Shown: positions 36,365 to 48,821 of the stretch, one piece after another
How positions within the stretch are numbered: position 1 is the stretch's first letter
Layout: each line of letters opens with the position of its first letter
NCBI GenBank assembly: GCA_019426215.1
Contig: CM033406.1
Location: forward strand, 3,053,001 to 3,117,000
Length of the DNA stretch: 64,000 bases
Direction: 5' to 3'
Source: Buddleja alternifolia
Taxonomy: Eukaryota; Streptophyta; Magnoliopsida; Lamiales; Scrophulariaceae
Notes under the pieces: model-generated
Seen by the model: the letters and a program-made list of their open reading frames with translations, nothing else
Told to the model about the DNA's origin: nothing
The model's database searches: none
Made by a program: the position numbers and the translations under genes

Positions 36365-39300
36365 TATGCCCCCAGCTCCCGGGTTCGAAAGATGCTCGGG
36401 AGCAGAAGTAATCCCGCTTAGGCACTTAGGCAGGGCCAATTAATTTTAATTCATGATGGGTAGTGGGTCATAAAGGCCCTTTACCTACTTCTTACTTAAG
36501 TGAGGGAATGAGGTAGGTCTTACCATCACCTCTCATTCATACTATCACTCATTCAACTCCTCTTCACAAGGATTTCTCTCTCTAGGAGCTTTCTTTCCTC
36601 AACCATGGGCAAAACTCAAGGTGATCAAGGTAGTGACCATGCTAGTAATTTTGCTCTCCCATCTTTATTCCAAGCATTATGCTTATAGCCCGGGAGATAG
36701 CTTATTTCTCTGACCTTATTTTAGATGATCGAATTTAAAGCCTTCCCGCTCTCGAGAATCTATTCGCTCGGGGTATCGCTAAACATGATTCCACGGGGCC
36801 TAGCCGCGAGGCGTGGTGCCTCGCTGTCAGGTGACCGCGAGGCACCGTGCCTCGCGGCGTGACCGCGAGGTCAACGCCTTATGGTCCCGGCCGTGAGGTC
36901 TTTTCGTTACAAAGCTTAGTCGCGAGACATTTCGTTTGTTCTTGGCTTAGATCTTCCCAAACATGTGCTATCATTTCAGATAACTTCTAATGGGGACTTT
37001 TTATTGATAGAACCTCAATGCGGGTGTTTGTACTCCAGAGGGGACTTAGAATTTATTAATTTGGCCTTTGCCCCGAGGTGAAGGGGGCAAGGGTCATTGA
37101 CTCATTGTGAGGGGGTGAGATCTTTTACTACTAGGTGAGAGTGCAAAGTCCTTTACCTCGATAGGGGGCAAATTTCTCGGCTTTGTGGCGAGTGGGCAAG
37201 GTCTTTTGCCTCAAGGTGAGGGGAAAAAGTCCTTAGCCTCTATGGAGAATGGGCAAGGGACTTTGCCTCGAGGTGAAAAGCAAAGTCCTTAGCCTCTATG
37301 GTGAACGGGCCAGGTCTTCTGCCTCGTATGGCATATTTATCCATGACACATATGTTGAGCAGTTTTAGGACTTAAGTAAGTTTTAACTTCTTTCTTCGTG
37401 GCTTCATGAGCTCTTGCGGGGTATATCCCTTGGATTCCCGAGCACTAGGTTAACTACGTAATTGAATTTCTGCGCTCCTTGGCTTCATGAGCACTAGCAG
37501 GGTGTCATGTACCCCTTGGCTTCATGAGTGCTAGTGGGATATTTTGTACCCCTTGGCTTCATGAGTGCTAGTGGGATATTTTGTACCCCTTGGCTTCATG
37601 AGCGCCAGTGGAGTACTTAATTATTTTCAACGCGCCATTGGCGGGAATTAATGTGCGCTAGGATTGGTTTGATGTTGGCAAGCGTTATTTAGACCGGAGG
37701 GGGGGTTGCTTGATTTCGACCCCCAACATTATGGCCCCGCAGCTACCGCGAGGCTTGTCGCCTTACGGTCAGCCGCGAGGCTCATGCCTCGCCGTTAGCC
37801 GCGAGGCACGTCGCCTCGCGGTCAGCCGCCTAGCCGTGAGGCATTGTTGCCTCGCGGTCAGCTGCGAGGTTTGAGCCTCGAGGCGTGATGCCTCAAGGCG
37901 TCTTTTTTTGGGGTATTACCTTGGCTTATAACCTCATGGGTTTTTACCGGTGATGACTTATGGCTTTTTATATGCCTTATGTACATATCCAGGTACTTTA
38001 TCTTATGGTCGCGTTCTTGCTTGTAGGACTATGAGCTAGTCGAACGTTAGCAGCAATCTTATTTTTGACTTAGCACATTTAGCTCTTCATAGGCTTTGAG
38101 TAAGCCTTATATTTTTTTATCCCCATTGCCTGATGAGCTTTGCCAGGGTGCCACTGGTGGCGTTTACTTGTTAGTGCCGTGTGACGCCAATGTTGGCATT
38201 ATTATGCTCACGGCACGTTTTATCATTTTTACCCCCAAGATTTGATTTAGTGGGTGAATACTGTTGACGGGTGGACTTATAGCCTCATAAGGTTCCCTGC
38301 CCCCCACTCCTTAGTGTATTTGCGTGGTTAACACTTTAGGGAGTAAGGATTTTATGGGGTAGATGTTATCTTTCGCTAGTAGAGGAATAACTTAGAGCTT
38401 GGTCTCGCCCTTTATTTATGCCTTTTGAGTAAGTAATGTTTGATTTGTGACACTAGTGGCCATGTTTTATGTGGAGGCTTGGGTTGCTTCTCATGTTTTT
38501 ATTCTTAGTGCAACTTTGGTCGTCACTTATTTGTAATTTATAATCTCAGTCCAGAACCTTAGCAGGAGGGGGGATGCTTTACAGAGCCTCGACCTGTCTT
38601 GGTATTGTTGGATGGATTATCAGGTGGGCACTCCTCGCTCGAGTCTTTGTTAGCTTGGGGGGGGGGGGTTCATAGATATTGACTATCTCTTTTTGCATAG
38701 TCTAATAGATAGCTACTTAGCTATGTTTTCTCCCCGTATGTTTCCCTACTCCTTAATTGTGCTAGTTAAATTTAGGAGTAAGCGACCATATAGCCAGGGA
38801 GTTAGAAATTTTTTGTTCTTTTTGACATGTAGTCATTGCCTACCCCCATGTTTAGGATGGTAAGGTTGAATAATATTTCCTATGGCTACTTAGTAACTGG
38901 AGCCATAGGTAGCTCTTTATTAGGTGGCTACTAGCCTGCAGCTGGTATTTTTCTTGCTACTACTCACTTCATACACTACTCATTGGGGAACAGATGCATA
39001 AGTAGTATCAAAATAATTGACATGTGGTGCCTTGACTATTCTGTATTGGAATTCATCTTAAGGGGCTTAGATAGCCTTTAACGTCATGCCTTGGGATCAT
39101 GAAGTGAAGTCCCACCTTTGGATAGCCACCTTTTTCTTGCCATCTCTTTGGTGTTTGGTTATATCAACACATGGAGCGGCGAGGTCTATGTGCATAATGT
39201 TTATTTAGTTGCATGAGTAACACGGTTCTTGATACCAGAGGTCACTTGTTATTGGGGGCTTGATTGCCTTATATTAATTTTTCACAATCTCAGTCCATAA

Positions 39301-39476
39301 CCTTAATGGGAGTGGGGAGACCTATGGAGGGATTATGGGGTCGCCCATTCTCAGGTGAGTAGTATACAGCTCGGGGGATTTTAGTGGTGCCACCCATGTT
39401 GACCTCAAGTGGGGTCGCGTGTGATGTTTATGAAATCTCCAATGAGAGCTTGATAGCTTCCAGGGGTTGTATTGAT
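36365..39476 (-). other. Non-coding interior of the Gypsy element with short repeats
   Basis: There is no long open frame on either strand. Repeats dominate: CCGCGAGGC/GCCTCGCGG palindromic words at 36790-36910 and 37738-37900, AAGTCCTTAGCCTCTATGG phrases at 37080-37330, and a 37-bp tandem unit (CCCCTTGGCTTCATGAG) at 37505-37600. A G12 run lies at 38657-38668. It may be decayed pol or a filler segment. The adjoining polypurine tract lies at 36365-36380. Confidence 0.55.
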
Positions 39477-41637
39477 TGTTAGAATAGTGTCCTGCGAGCC
39501 AATCCTAGATAGGCTTTCTTTATCTATTCTTGTGATAAACAATTTCGTTTTACATTATATTAATAAAAGGCATTTCTTCATCTTATGTTTATATTGTTAT
39601 AACTTTATGATGAAGTCCCTAGAATTCACACATAGCTATGGGGCTTGATATCTCATTGGATGGATATCATAAAACAAGTCTCTAAGGCTGTGATTTCTAA
39701 ATACTGTCCAAGTCATAGAATTATCAAGATGGGACATTGATAATTCGGATAGACTTGCGCCTATGATGCACACTCTTAATTAGAGAATGTCTCGTTTTAT
39801 AGACATTAGTGTAGTTGACACAAATGCACATACGCGGGTGCTTGTTGAGAACAAGTTCACTGATTACCCTGACTGAAACTTCCTAAATTGGAATTATTTC
39901 TATATATGTCGAATTAGGAGTTTCTTAATCATGATAGTGCAAGATTAATTCTTTGACTTGAGTCATCACAGTAATCTTGTATATTGACTCACTGCACTTT
40001 GACTCATGTGCCAGTTCTTTTACAAGGACACATATGGACTGGTAATTGGGTGTAGTGACTCGTATATGGAGGTTGGTGTTGACAACAAAGGATCCATCAC
40101 TTGTCTAGATGAACAAGTGAATTTTCTATACTATTCTAAGTGATTTGACTGAGTTAGTCCTTGGCCAAGGCAAGTAAGTAATTAATTAAGAAATGAGTTT
40201 CTTGAATTAATTAATCACTAGTCAAACACACTTGAATTATTAAGATTGAATTTACAAGGATCTCGACCAATAAGATTCCTCGATCCTTAATTCAATTGGA
40301 AAATTAGTTGATGGAAGAATCTCACTTGCATGGAATGCGCGATTGGAAAGGTTCACTTTGAATCACCTACATCTAGGTCTTCAAGATAAGTAGCTAGAAA
40401 CTTTTCTTTGATTTATGGTATCTTATATTTAATGGAGATTAAATAATAAGATGGTTAATTAAAAGTGTTTAATTAATCGAGACAATTTAATTGTCCAAAT
40501 TAAATCATAAAGGTTATGAAACCTATTACTAGTATGTTGGTGAACCTAAAGGGTCACACACAATACTCGGACAAATCCATTTCTTAGCTAAGGAAATTTA
40601 ATTCAAAGTAGTTGAGTTAATATATTAATTAATTAGATTAATTAATTAAGACTTTTTCAAGCGTTGGATAAATGAATTAATTAAGTTGATAAGATCAATT
40701 TAATTAAGCTTAAGTCAAGAAAGCATTTAATTAATTGGAATTAACTTTTAATTAATCTAGTATGGTGGATTAATTATTAAAAGGCTATTTTATTAAGCCT
40801 TGGTCGAAAATTTGGTGGAAGAAAATAACTAAAGGAGTTTAATTAATTTTCTTCTAGAAGGAAATAAGATTTCTTGGAGAGAAAGGAAACTAATTAAAAT
40901 AGAAGAGTTCTATTTAGAAATTAATTAGTCTTCTATTCCTACATGGAAAAGGATTAATGTATAAGAATTCTACATGGAAAAGAATTGCAAGAACCTAGTC
41001 CTATATATAGGACATGTAGAGAACGAAAATTTGAGGATGACTTTTGAAGCCAAAATTTTTGTTCCTCTTGCATAGAAAATCGTTTCTCTCTCTCTTTCAT
41101 ATAGTGTTCTTGAGTTCTTTATTATTCATCAAGATCTTGAATTCAAGAATTCTTCCAAAATACTTAGAGAAGTAATTTTTGCTTTCACCTTAATCTCATA
41201 CACTATTCCTTAGAGTTAGAATAAACGCTTATAGATCAATCTAGCTAAAGATTATAAACGAGTGGGTATCCGGGGTGTGGATCAACTTTAGAGGAGAAAC
41301 ACTTGGGTCTCTGAAGTGAATCAAGAATCCGATCAAAGGCGTTTTTGGTGGAAGAAATCGAAATCTTCATCAAAGGGAAAAATGAAGAAGTTGATTCAAA
41401 GAACGAGGAACAAGCTAGGGAGCTTACGTTAAGGAAGAAGAAACTCTTCGATTTTTGCGAAAAATCAAATAAGGTAAGATCTTCTTTATTTAAGTTTTAA
41501 ATAACTAGTATAGAGATGCGCAAGCCTATGATACGTGATAAGCCCATAGGATTAATAAAATCGCATGTTTAAATCCTAGAAACTAAAATTTTAATTTTTC
41601 ACTGTGCTTAGTCGGGCTACATGTATATTTCCCAACA
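39477..41637 (+). mobile_element. Solo LTR (family B) inside the Gypsy element, TSD TTGAT
   Basis: It starts TGTTAGAATAGTG and ends TTCCCAACA. The duplication TTGAT lies at 39472-39476 and 41638-41642. No primer-binding site, polypurine tract or coding sequence is present. It is related to the solo LTR at 18729-20756. Confidence 0.92.
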
Positions 41638-41972
41638 TTGATGTTCATGTTCTCCGCACTTATCACGGAAACTCACAGAATAGCAGAAATAAACCAAGTA
41701 TTGAAACTATGTAATAGCCTCAGTCGGAGTCAGTGACTCCGAGGGCTTTCGATTTGCTATTCGACCTTGACTTGAAGATAACATTTAACATATGTAAGGG
41801 AGAAAGGGTGCTAATAAGCACTTAGCACAATATTCAATCATCCATCCAGAAAATAAAAGGGGGGTTCCATAGGCATCTCAGAGCTTAAAGTAAAAGGTAT
41901 TCAGCGCTGGTAGGCGTCCCCACTCAACGCTTGACTTGTTCAATAGTTATATATGAAAAAAGCTAGTTTTTG

Positions 41973-42690
41973 TTATTTATTACCTGATAAGGCCTCATAA
42001 GGCTTGTCCTTTTGTCGAACTTGAGGGATGTTTCCCAGGAGGGTCATCTTGCTAGTGGTATCCACTGCCGGCATGCCCGTCATGTTGGAATCTTGTCCCT
42101 TAGCGGTGGTTGCTGTATTTTTAAAATAGGCATTGTCTACTTGGGGTGGTATGTCGTGGCACGTGTCTTGTTCATAGACATCTGACTGCTGGGATTTTGA
42201 CCCAGTATGGACTAATTTAATCGTGCCCCCCAAGCGACTTTCCTCTAGGGAGATTAAATTCGTCACTACTTGCTTCCTTTTGTCTCTATGACCCATGTCA
42301 TCATGCTTCATCTGTTCCTATGCGGGTTGGAAACTCCACCCTTATGTGATTGGTAGATACGTCGGCTTAGAACAAGTTTAAGCTCGGCCTCCCTAAAATT
42401 ACATGTTATGTGGAGCTGACTTTGATCGCGAAAGATTTTGCCATCTTTGCAGAGTGGGCTGGAAATGCACCTAAAGATGTAGGCGGAGACACTTCCCCTA
42501 ATGCTCCCAACATCTCACCCGTGAATCTAGTGAAGGGTGGTGTCGACCGCTTGAAGCAGCGTATTGTCCACCCTAGTTGGGTGAAAGCATTATAAAAGAG
42601 GGTGGTTGCTGAGCTCCCACTGTCGACCAGAATCTCCTTCACCCAGTAGTTGGAGATGGTCGCCAATTTTACTTTGGCATGACTCGTCAA
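41973..42690 (-). pseudogene. Gypsy aspartic protease region
   Basis: The frame at 42406-42690 contains KEILVDSGSSATTLFYNAF, the D-S-G-S-S active-site motif of retroviral-type aspartic proteases, and runs about 70 residues beyond it. A second frame (41973-42311) downstream is hydrophilic and may be the spacer before the missing RT. They are separated by a stop and a shift. Confidence 0.8.
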
Positions 42691-42769
42691 TGGGATGTTG
42701 TTTTCTAGGTCTTGTAGTCCAAACTCTATGGTTTGTGATTGAGGAAGCGCTTGGTCGGCTGCTCGAGGC

Positions 42770-44180
42770 CGGCAATGGTACCGGAGGGTAGTCGGTTGAA
42801 CCAGCTAAGCACCCTTCCATAAAGGGCGGTTCAAAAAATCTTATATTTGGCAGCATTACTGAGGTCGTACATGTCAGCCTTAGCGTTGATCTTGTCAACA
42901 TGCTCTTGAGGGTCTCTAGCTCCTTCATATTCGCTCAGATGAGGTATCGTAAGTCCTTTTGGCGAAGACTCTTATCAAAATCGCCGGGCTGAAAGGACTT
43001 CTTTTCGGGGGTACCTCGGCTAATGGCACCAGCTACATATCTTCATGTCGCGCATAGTCCTCCAAATTCTTATCTTGGCGGAGCGTATACCCTCACCGGC
43101 CATTGTGCCTTGGCAGGGTCTCTACGGGGGTCAAGGATACATGACCTCTGTGTAGCGACCTCGGATGTGTTGGCTTTCTATCTCTTCTTCTTAGGAGCCT
43201 CTCAGGAGGTGATGCCTCACTATTTCTATTTATTGCTCCGCCCCCTTAACCGGGGAGTTAAGGATTTTCCAACTAGGCGGGTGTATTGGTAAGGCTCCAC
43301 TTAGCGAGGGTGGCTTCTGTTTTGGGTCTCCTGGCCCCTATGATCCGACCGAGGGGGTGGATCTTGTGCCCATTTTTCCCGTGGCGGAGACACCTCTTGA
43401 GTGTTCCTCCCTTGTGGACCCTGTCCAGTTGTTGTCAGTAAGGGAGCAGAACATGATGGGTGTGCCTAGGCGTATTGCTGACCCGCCCCAGCGGCTGCTC
43501 GCCCAGATGCATCTTCAACTTAGGCTAGCAGTACCTCCTGGGTGATCTCGAACACCCTGGAAGAAAGGGGTGGGATTACTGATGGTGTAATAGGAGGAGC
43601 ACCTGTTTGTTCTTAGGAGGTGGAGCGATGGGATTCTCGCCGTTGACTGGACCATTGAGGGAATTTTCTCTGTGGCCGACTCCCTAGGGGCAACTCCCTG
43701 GAGGCGACTCTCTGGGGGAGACTCTCTGGAAGCAACTCTCTGGGGACGACTCCTTGGGGGTCGACTCTCTGGGGACGTCTCCCTGGAGGCAGCTCCCTGG
43801 GGTAAACTCTCTACACGAGGCTCCTGACCTCCACGAATTGACTAAGGAGGTGAAATGTATTCCGTCTCTTGAGAAGGGTAAGCCTCTTGAGTATTTCTCA
43901 CATAGGGGTCGTGCCTCTTGCTAGTCGATGGGACAGGTGTTGGCCTCATTGATACATCCACAACAAGAGTGAGTAGAGCCTCCTAAGTGATCTCGAACAC
44001 CCTAATGGTAAGGGGTGGAATCACTAATGGCGTCACAGGAGGTGCGTTCTGCCCGTTCGTCGGGGATGGTATGTCTGGACCCTCGCCTTCAGCTTGCTGG
44101 GTCGGGGGGTCTTGAGCACCACCCTCAGCATTGGGCTGATCTTCAGGCGTTGGGTTTGGACAGTTCATTGACAGCTGCTG
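42770..44180 (-). pseudogene. Gypsy gag remnant
   Basis: The frame starting near 44168 is proline/glutamate-rich (gag N-terminus). Downstream, at about 42795-42950, another minus frame reads IPHLSEYEGARDPQEHVDKI and ALYGRVLSWFN, the core of the retrotransposon gag domain, with a TGA stop inside it. The region between is decayed and contains the 43678-43815 repeat. Frames do not join. Confidence 0.75.
43678..43815. repeat. 18-bp tandem repeat in gag region
   Basis: About eight imperfect copies of a unit like GGCGACTCTCTGGGGG (with GGAGACTCTCTGG, GACGACTCCTTGG and similar) lie between the gag N-terminal and core remnants. Confidence 0.8.
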
Positions 44181-44261
44181 GCTGATGGTTGCTAGTCATC
44201 CTATCACTGGCCATACCCGGTTAGAGCCTAGTTTGCATACTCAGTGCCTAGAGCACTGTTC

Positions 44262-44279
44262 CCATAGATGGCGCCAATC
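44262..44279 (-). promoter_or_regulatory. Primer-binding site of the Gypsy element
   Basis: Directly adjacent to the 5' LTR start, the minus strand reads ATTGGCGCCATCTATGGG. This is the TTGGCGCC-type site and fixes the leftward orientation. Confidence 0.75.
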
Positions 44280-44842
44280 TGATGATGGTAAAAATCGTCA
44301 GAGTATGAATGTCATGTGCTTGACCGTGTGGGGTGAAGGAACCGATCCAACACACGACAAACTAGGTGGGGGTTGGTGGATTTATAGACTGCACTCGACT
44401 ATGGCGAGCTGCCTACGTACCCATATAGCTAGGATCAAGTTTATTCGTAGTTCGACGATGGGGTTACTCTCAATAGCCAGCGATTTTTTACTGGGGGAGT
44501 AGGTAATCTTATATGGTAGTCAGCTGCTTTCTCTCTAGCACTCTTTTTGGTGGGGAGAGCAGATCATGAGCCACCTCCAGCTCCTTTGAGGTATTTATAA
44601 GGAGCTGGTTATGGGCTCTGGGCTCTTGGGCCCTATCTTGTCATAAGCCCAATAGGCTTAATTTTTTTTTATTATTATTATTATTAGGCTAGAGGAATAA
44701 CTTTATTATGCTTAATGGTTTGCTAATCCTCTTTGGGCTTGGCCAATCCTTCCATCGCGGGCTTTGACCCGTGGTGGGGGCCTTGACCCTACTCGGGATG
44801 GGTAAATTACTAAATACCCCAGGACCTTTTTGGTCCATGTCA
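44280..44842 (-). repeat. 5' LTR of the Gypsy element
   Basis: 563 bp, pairing with 35820-36364 and followed on its inner side by the primer-binding site. It holds short TA-rich insertions not present in the other LTR. Confidence 0.9.
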
Positions 44843-44932
44843 AATACTAATACTAATATTGAATACAAACACAGTACCCATAATACTGTATACAAACACA
44901 GTTATCAAACCAAACCAACAAATAAAAACAGT

Positions 44933-45146
44933 ACACATAATGCCATATTACATCTTACGTACTTTCTTCTTCTTCTTTGCATCAGGATTGGTAAATGGAG
45001 ATTTTTGATACTTGAATTTCTTAGGCATCCTCTTCAAATAAAACTCAAATTCTTCTTGTACAACTACAACTACATCTACCATGGGATCACCACCTACATC
45101 CACTCCACCATCATTATAAAGAACAGTAGCTTAATCATCAACATCG
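44933..45146 (-). pseudogene. Linker exon of the DUF1985-Ulp1 pseudogene
   Basis: The minus-strand frame reads VDVGGDPMVDVVVVVQEEFE, then YLKRMPKKFKYQKSPFTNPDAKKKKK, a basic nuclear-localisation-like end at a GTACGTAAG donor (about 44960). A stop (TAA, around 45133) precedes it in the same frame. The donor would splice across the Gypsy insertion to the Ulp1 exon at 35660. It is cut on its upstream side by the LTR at 45147. Confidence 0.6.
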
Positions 45147-46684
45147 CAAGTAATATGAAGTCTTTAATGGACAATTAAGACTTCGAATACTTGTACAATC
45201 TTAGCTCTGACATGGGAGTGCCTGTCTGGTATCATGGGATGATAGAAGATTAAGATTGTAGACACATCAGTGGAACTAATATATTCGAACACGACTTGCA
45301 TCGGTTCTATCACATGGGTTTTCACTCTGTGACTGTCAATGACGGAACTGATTATGCGTAATAGGTATATGTGAACCTTTGACCTGAAGTATCAGACTGA
45401 AGATGCACTTGTGACGTCAAGTCTTTCACTAGAGTAGTTAAACCCAATTCACCATTTGGTGGGGTCAACATCGAAATGCGGACTTGATGGCCAAGTGGTA
45501 ATCTTAGCAGATATCTAATATGGGATTTGTTCTCTCATAAGTGAATGAGTATGTACCCTATGTAATTATAGATAAATAGAGATCAAAGTCTTTGGCTAAA
45601 GCAAACGAGACGATTGTGCTTGGCACTAAATCGATCTCAATGATCTCGTATTTATTATGATTTATACATATGGTCAAGTCCAGTGAGTTTGACATAACCA
45701 TGACTCTCACTTGACCGAGGAACCTGAACAAAAGGGTTTATACATATACGGTATTTACGATTGGAAGGTTTCAGAATGATCCTATCATTCGTTTTCATTT
45801 TGGTTACGAAGTGGGCCACGTGACTGGCTAGGTGTTACCCACTTCCTTTGGTTTCCTCTCATTGCCAAACGAAATGAACCTAAAGAGTCGCGCTAAAGGA
45901 TTGACAAAGAAAAATGAAGAAAAAGGAATTTCTATTATTTCTTCTAGGAGTTTTATTTTATTGGATAAATTAAATAATTAATTATTCATTAGATGAAATA
46001 ATTAATTATAATGATAAGATTAATTATTAATTAATTTCCTTGTGAAATATATTAATGAATTAATTTATCTAATTAATTTGGTTAATTAATTAATTTATTT
46101 ATTTATTGGATATAATAAATTATTAATTAAAATAAGAAATTAATTAAACAAAACAAATCCCGAGGCTAAATAAGGAGTCCAATTGGACGCCTATGAGGCC
46201 TCAAAGTGGCGTCTTTGAGAGGCCACATATTAGGGCTCTTTTGTTTTGACTTGTTCAATAAGTCATGAGGTATATAAGGACTTTTTGACTTAGAACAAGT
46301 AATAAGAAGAATACACAACTCTCAAAAGAAAGAAAAATATTCCTCCCCTCCTCTATACCTAGTCGTCGACCATAGAGAAAGAAGAAAGGGGATTTTTCGT
46401 TTGTTGATCCGTGCGTGACGATTTAGAGATGACGTATTTTCGTTGTTCGGATCAAGTTCAAGTTTGAATAATCAAACCAAAGGATTGAAGATTTGGAAGC
46501 TTCAATATTTCGAGTTTGGAGAAGAAGAAGTTTTTCTCCATCATCATATTCATATTAACGAGTAAGTTTTATTCGTTATATGCTTTTAGATGCAATTATG
46601 TGAATTAGAGTACCAATTGGGTTTTCGTTTTAATTTTTGAAATCCTTTCCGCTGCGTTTATGCTTTTTCGAACGAAACCCAACA
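45147..46684 (+). repeat. LTR fragment, family A, inside the Ulp1 pseudogene
   Basis: It begins in the middle of the LTR (equivalent to about 2253 in the 2018 copy) and runs to a clean CCCAACA end at 46684. The first 235 bp of the LTR are missing and no target duplication is found, so the insertion was followed by a deletion at its left edge. Confidence 0.8.
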
Positions 46685-46840
46685 ATCCCCACCATGTTCT
46701 TCAGCCACATCCTCACCAAGTCCTCCATCCTTATCCTCACCAAGTCCCTCATCCACATCCTCACCAACAACTTCATCCTTATCATCACCAACTCCTTCAT
46801 CCTCACCAAGAACCTCATCATCATCCTCATCACTCTTACA
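46685..46840 (-). repeat. Acidic codon repeat in the Ulp1 linker
   Basis: Imperfect 24-30-bp units (plus-strand TCCTCACCAAGTCC..., CATCCTTATCATCACC...) encode repeated GEDxDEGLGED-like acidic text on the minus strand. It is part of the linker between DUF1985 and the protease domain. Confidence 0.7.
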
Positions 46841-48821
46841 CTTTCTTGAAATGTCGTTTAACACACTTTCAACCATTTCTAACCTTCCACTCATAGCAAT
46901 CTGGTTTTGTGATAACAAATCAACCTTTGCTATTAACTCACCAAGGACTTTCAGAACTGTATCATTGGTATTGATGGGTATTGATGAAACACCTAGTACA
47001 CTGTCCTGTGCAAGTTTGGATGTACCACATCGAATACTTTCCTTTTAAGGGCTTCTACCATCATCAATTATGGCTGCAATTTTAGTCACTGGAAGAACGA
47101 AACGTCAAGATTCCAAATCTATTCAGAAAATATCATCAAATACAATTCTATCTCCTTTCTCCAGTATTTCAGTCCATAATTTGGTGGTTGTGTCATTGAC
47201 CGTGCTGTTGGTTTCATCAAAAGGAGCAAACCTTTGCATGTGGTCTATTGCCAGTTCCTCCGACGTGGTCTGAAGTATGCTTTTAATATCCTAGCGAACA
47301 AATAAACAAATAAATATGATAGAATTAATAAAATTCATTATACACAAATAACAGAATTTATAAAGTTTGAGGTTTTAACATTTAAAATTGTCAATGAAAT
47401 ACTAACTTGGTTGTTTCCAACCAACATAAGAATTTGAGACAAGGTGAGATATTGTTTCTTGTGAAGAAGTTTAGTAGTCCACTTGCACATTCTCGACAAT
47501 TGTCCGTGCATATTCTCCATCAAACGCCTAATCATTGGTGAGAGTGCGGATATACACTCGTAAAGAAGAAGCTAACATATGAACAAAAAAGATATTATCA
47601 AATATTCAAATAACAGTTAGTCAACAATGAACAATGAAAGATAAAAAAAAAATTTACCATAAGTGAGAGAATGAAACAACGAAAGTTGCACTGTGGATTT
47701 GCCGCAGCCAACTTCTTCTTGAGGTCCAAAGATTTCGATTGCTCCATCAGAACAGAATAAGAAAGCCTACCCCGTGGATATGTTTTCGCAAACTCAAGGT
47801 CATCAACAATTGCAAGAAGACGGGAGTCTATTGGTGAATCATCATTTGGCGGGATAAAAAAAACAAAAACCAACAAATATAATAACTCAAGATTCAACTT
47901 GTCAAATGAAAGGATCTCTAATGCTTTGTCACTAGAACTAATTGCAGGCTTCTTCGAAGATTTTCGACGAGTACAAGAACGGACTACTTTTCCACAGATC
48001 ACACACTTTTTAAGTTGTTCCCTAAAAATTTTTACTGCGACTTTAGGGCTAAGGAATCTACAACTAAAACCATCATCCTCCACAACCTTTGATTCTACCG
48101 GATACCGGGAGCAATTCAACCTGCTCATAACTGCATGCTCCATCAAAGAGTAACGAATAGGTATGCCATTTACAACAAACCAGATTTCAGATTTGTCTAG
48201 AGACTCCACTATTCGGGTTAGAAGCATCCATAGTGGAGTTAAGACCATGTCCATGTCCGAAGCTACATCGAATAATGGGGCAAACTGAGAATTCTTAAAC
48301 CACATGATACCATCAGGATGGTCACTCAAGCAATCTTCAATATATTTAAGATCCTCGTTCAATTTGCATTTGCTGCCAATTTTACACTTCAAGTTAAATT
48401 TATCGGGACTCAGTGTAAAAGTGGGCCGAGGGATGTCGTTTGTGTCGGAAACCTAAAACAAAATTCAATTAAACTACTTATAAATACAAACTGATATAAC
48501 CCTAAAATTATATACTTCCTAATTGGCGTCAAACAACATGCCTCAACACAACATTTGTCAAATATAACCACTAAACTTTTATACGATACAAAAAAAATCA
48601 GGTTTTTAGAAAGTTAACCAACAAAATTACCAACCATAAAACCTAAAACACAGTAAATAAATACATCACACACAAACTAAAACAACTAAATTGATAAATG
48701 TTGATAAAAATATTAAATACTAGGAAGTTAGTTTACTTACTAGAGATGTCGATGAAGTTTCAGGGCCCGTTGAAGACACTACACGGTGGCGTTTGGTACC
48801 CGACGAGGAAGAAGCAGCCAC
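46685..48821 (-). pseudogene. DUF1985 protein, N-terminal part of a DUF1985-Ulp1 gene
   Basis: Minus-strand exons: 48741-48821, 47658-48452, 47407-47571, then from 47290 to the LTR junction. GT-AG borders are clear for the first three introns. Exon 1 starts GTGGCTGCTTC, where an ATG start would be expected. Exon 2 holds the DUF1985 region (MWFKNSQFAPLFDVASDM, then SEIWFVVNGIPIRYSLMEHA). Exon 4 hits a stop after about 50 codons (near 47140), then reopens in shifted frames into an acidic repeat (GEDVDEGLGEDKDGGLGED) cut by the LTR at 46684. DUF1985 upstream of an Ulp1 protease is the known layout of transposon-carried Ulp1 genes in plants (KI-type MULEs). No MULE termini were located here, so mobility is inference. 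Confidence 0.8.

Larger units (their letters stand above)
35820..44842 (-). mobile_element. Gypsy-type LTR element lacking recognisable pol, TSD AATAC
   Basis: LTRs 35820-36364 and 44280-44842 share the start TGATGATGGTAAAAATCGTC and end near CCTTTTTGG...TCA. A 5-bp duplication AATAC lies at 35815-35819 and 44843-44847. A primer-binding site TTGGCGCCATCTATGGG adjoins the right LTR on the minus strand, and a polypurine tract GAGCTGGGGGCATA adjoins the left LTR, so the element reads leftwards. Gag and protease remnants lie at 41.9-44.2 kb. In 36365-39476 I find no reverse transcriptase, RNase H or integrase. Without its inserted solo LTR the element is about 6.9 kb, so it is a non-autonomous gag-bearing derivative. 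Confidence 0.9.

Noticed and set aside
43023..43545. Plus-strand ORFs in the Gypsy gag region
   Set aside because: The element reads on the minus strand, and gag-like text is found there; the plus frames have no domain.
46630..47273. Plus-strand ORFs with His/Pro-rich text
   Set aside because: They are shadows of the minus-strand acidic repeat of the Ulp1 linker.
35245..48821. A KI-type MULE around the DUF1985-Ulp1 pseudogene
   Set aside because: Gene content fits, but no terminal inverted repeats or 9-bp duplication could be found on either side.
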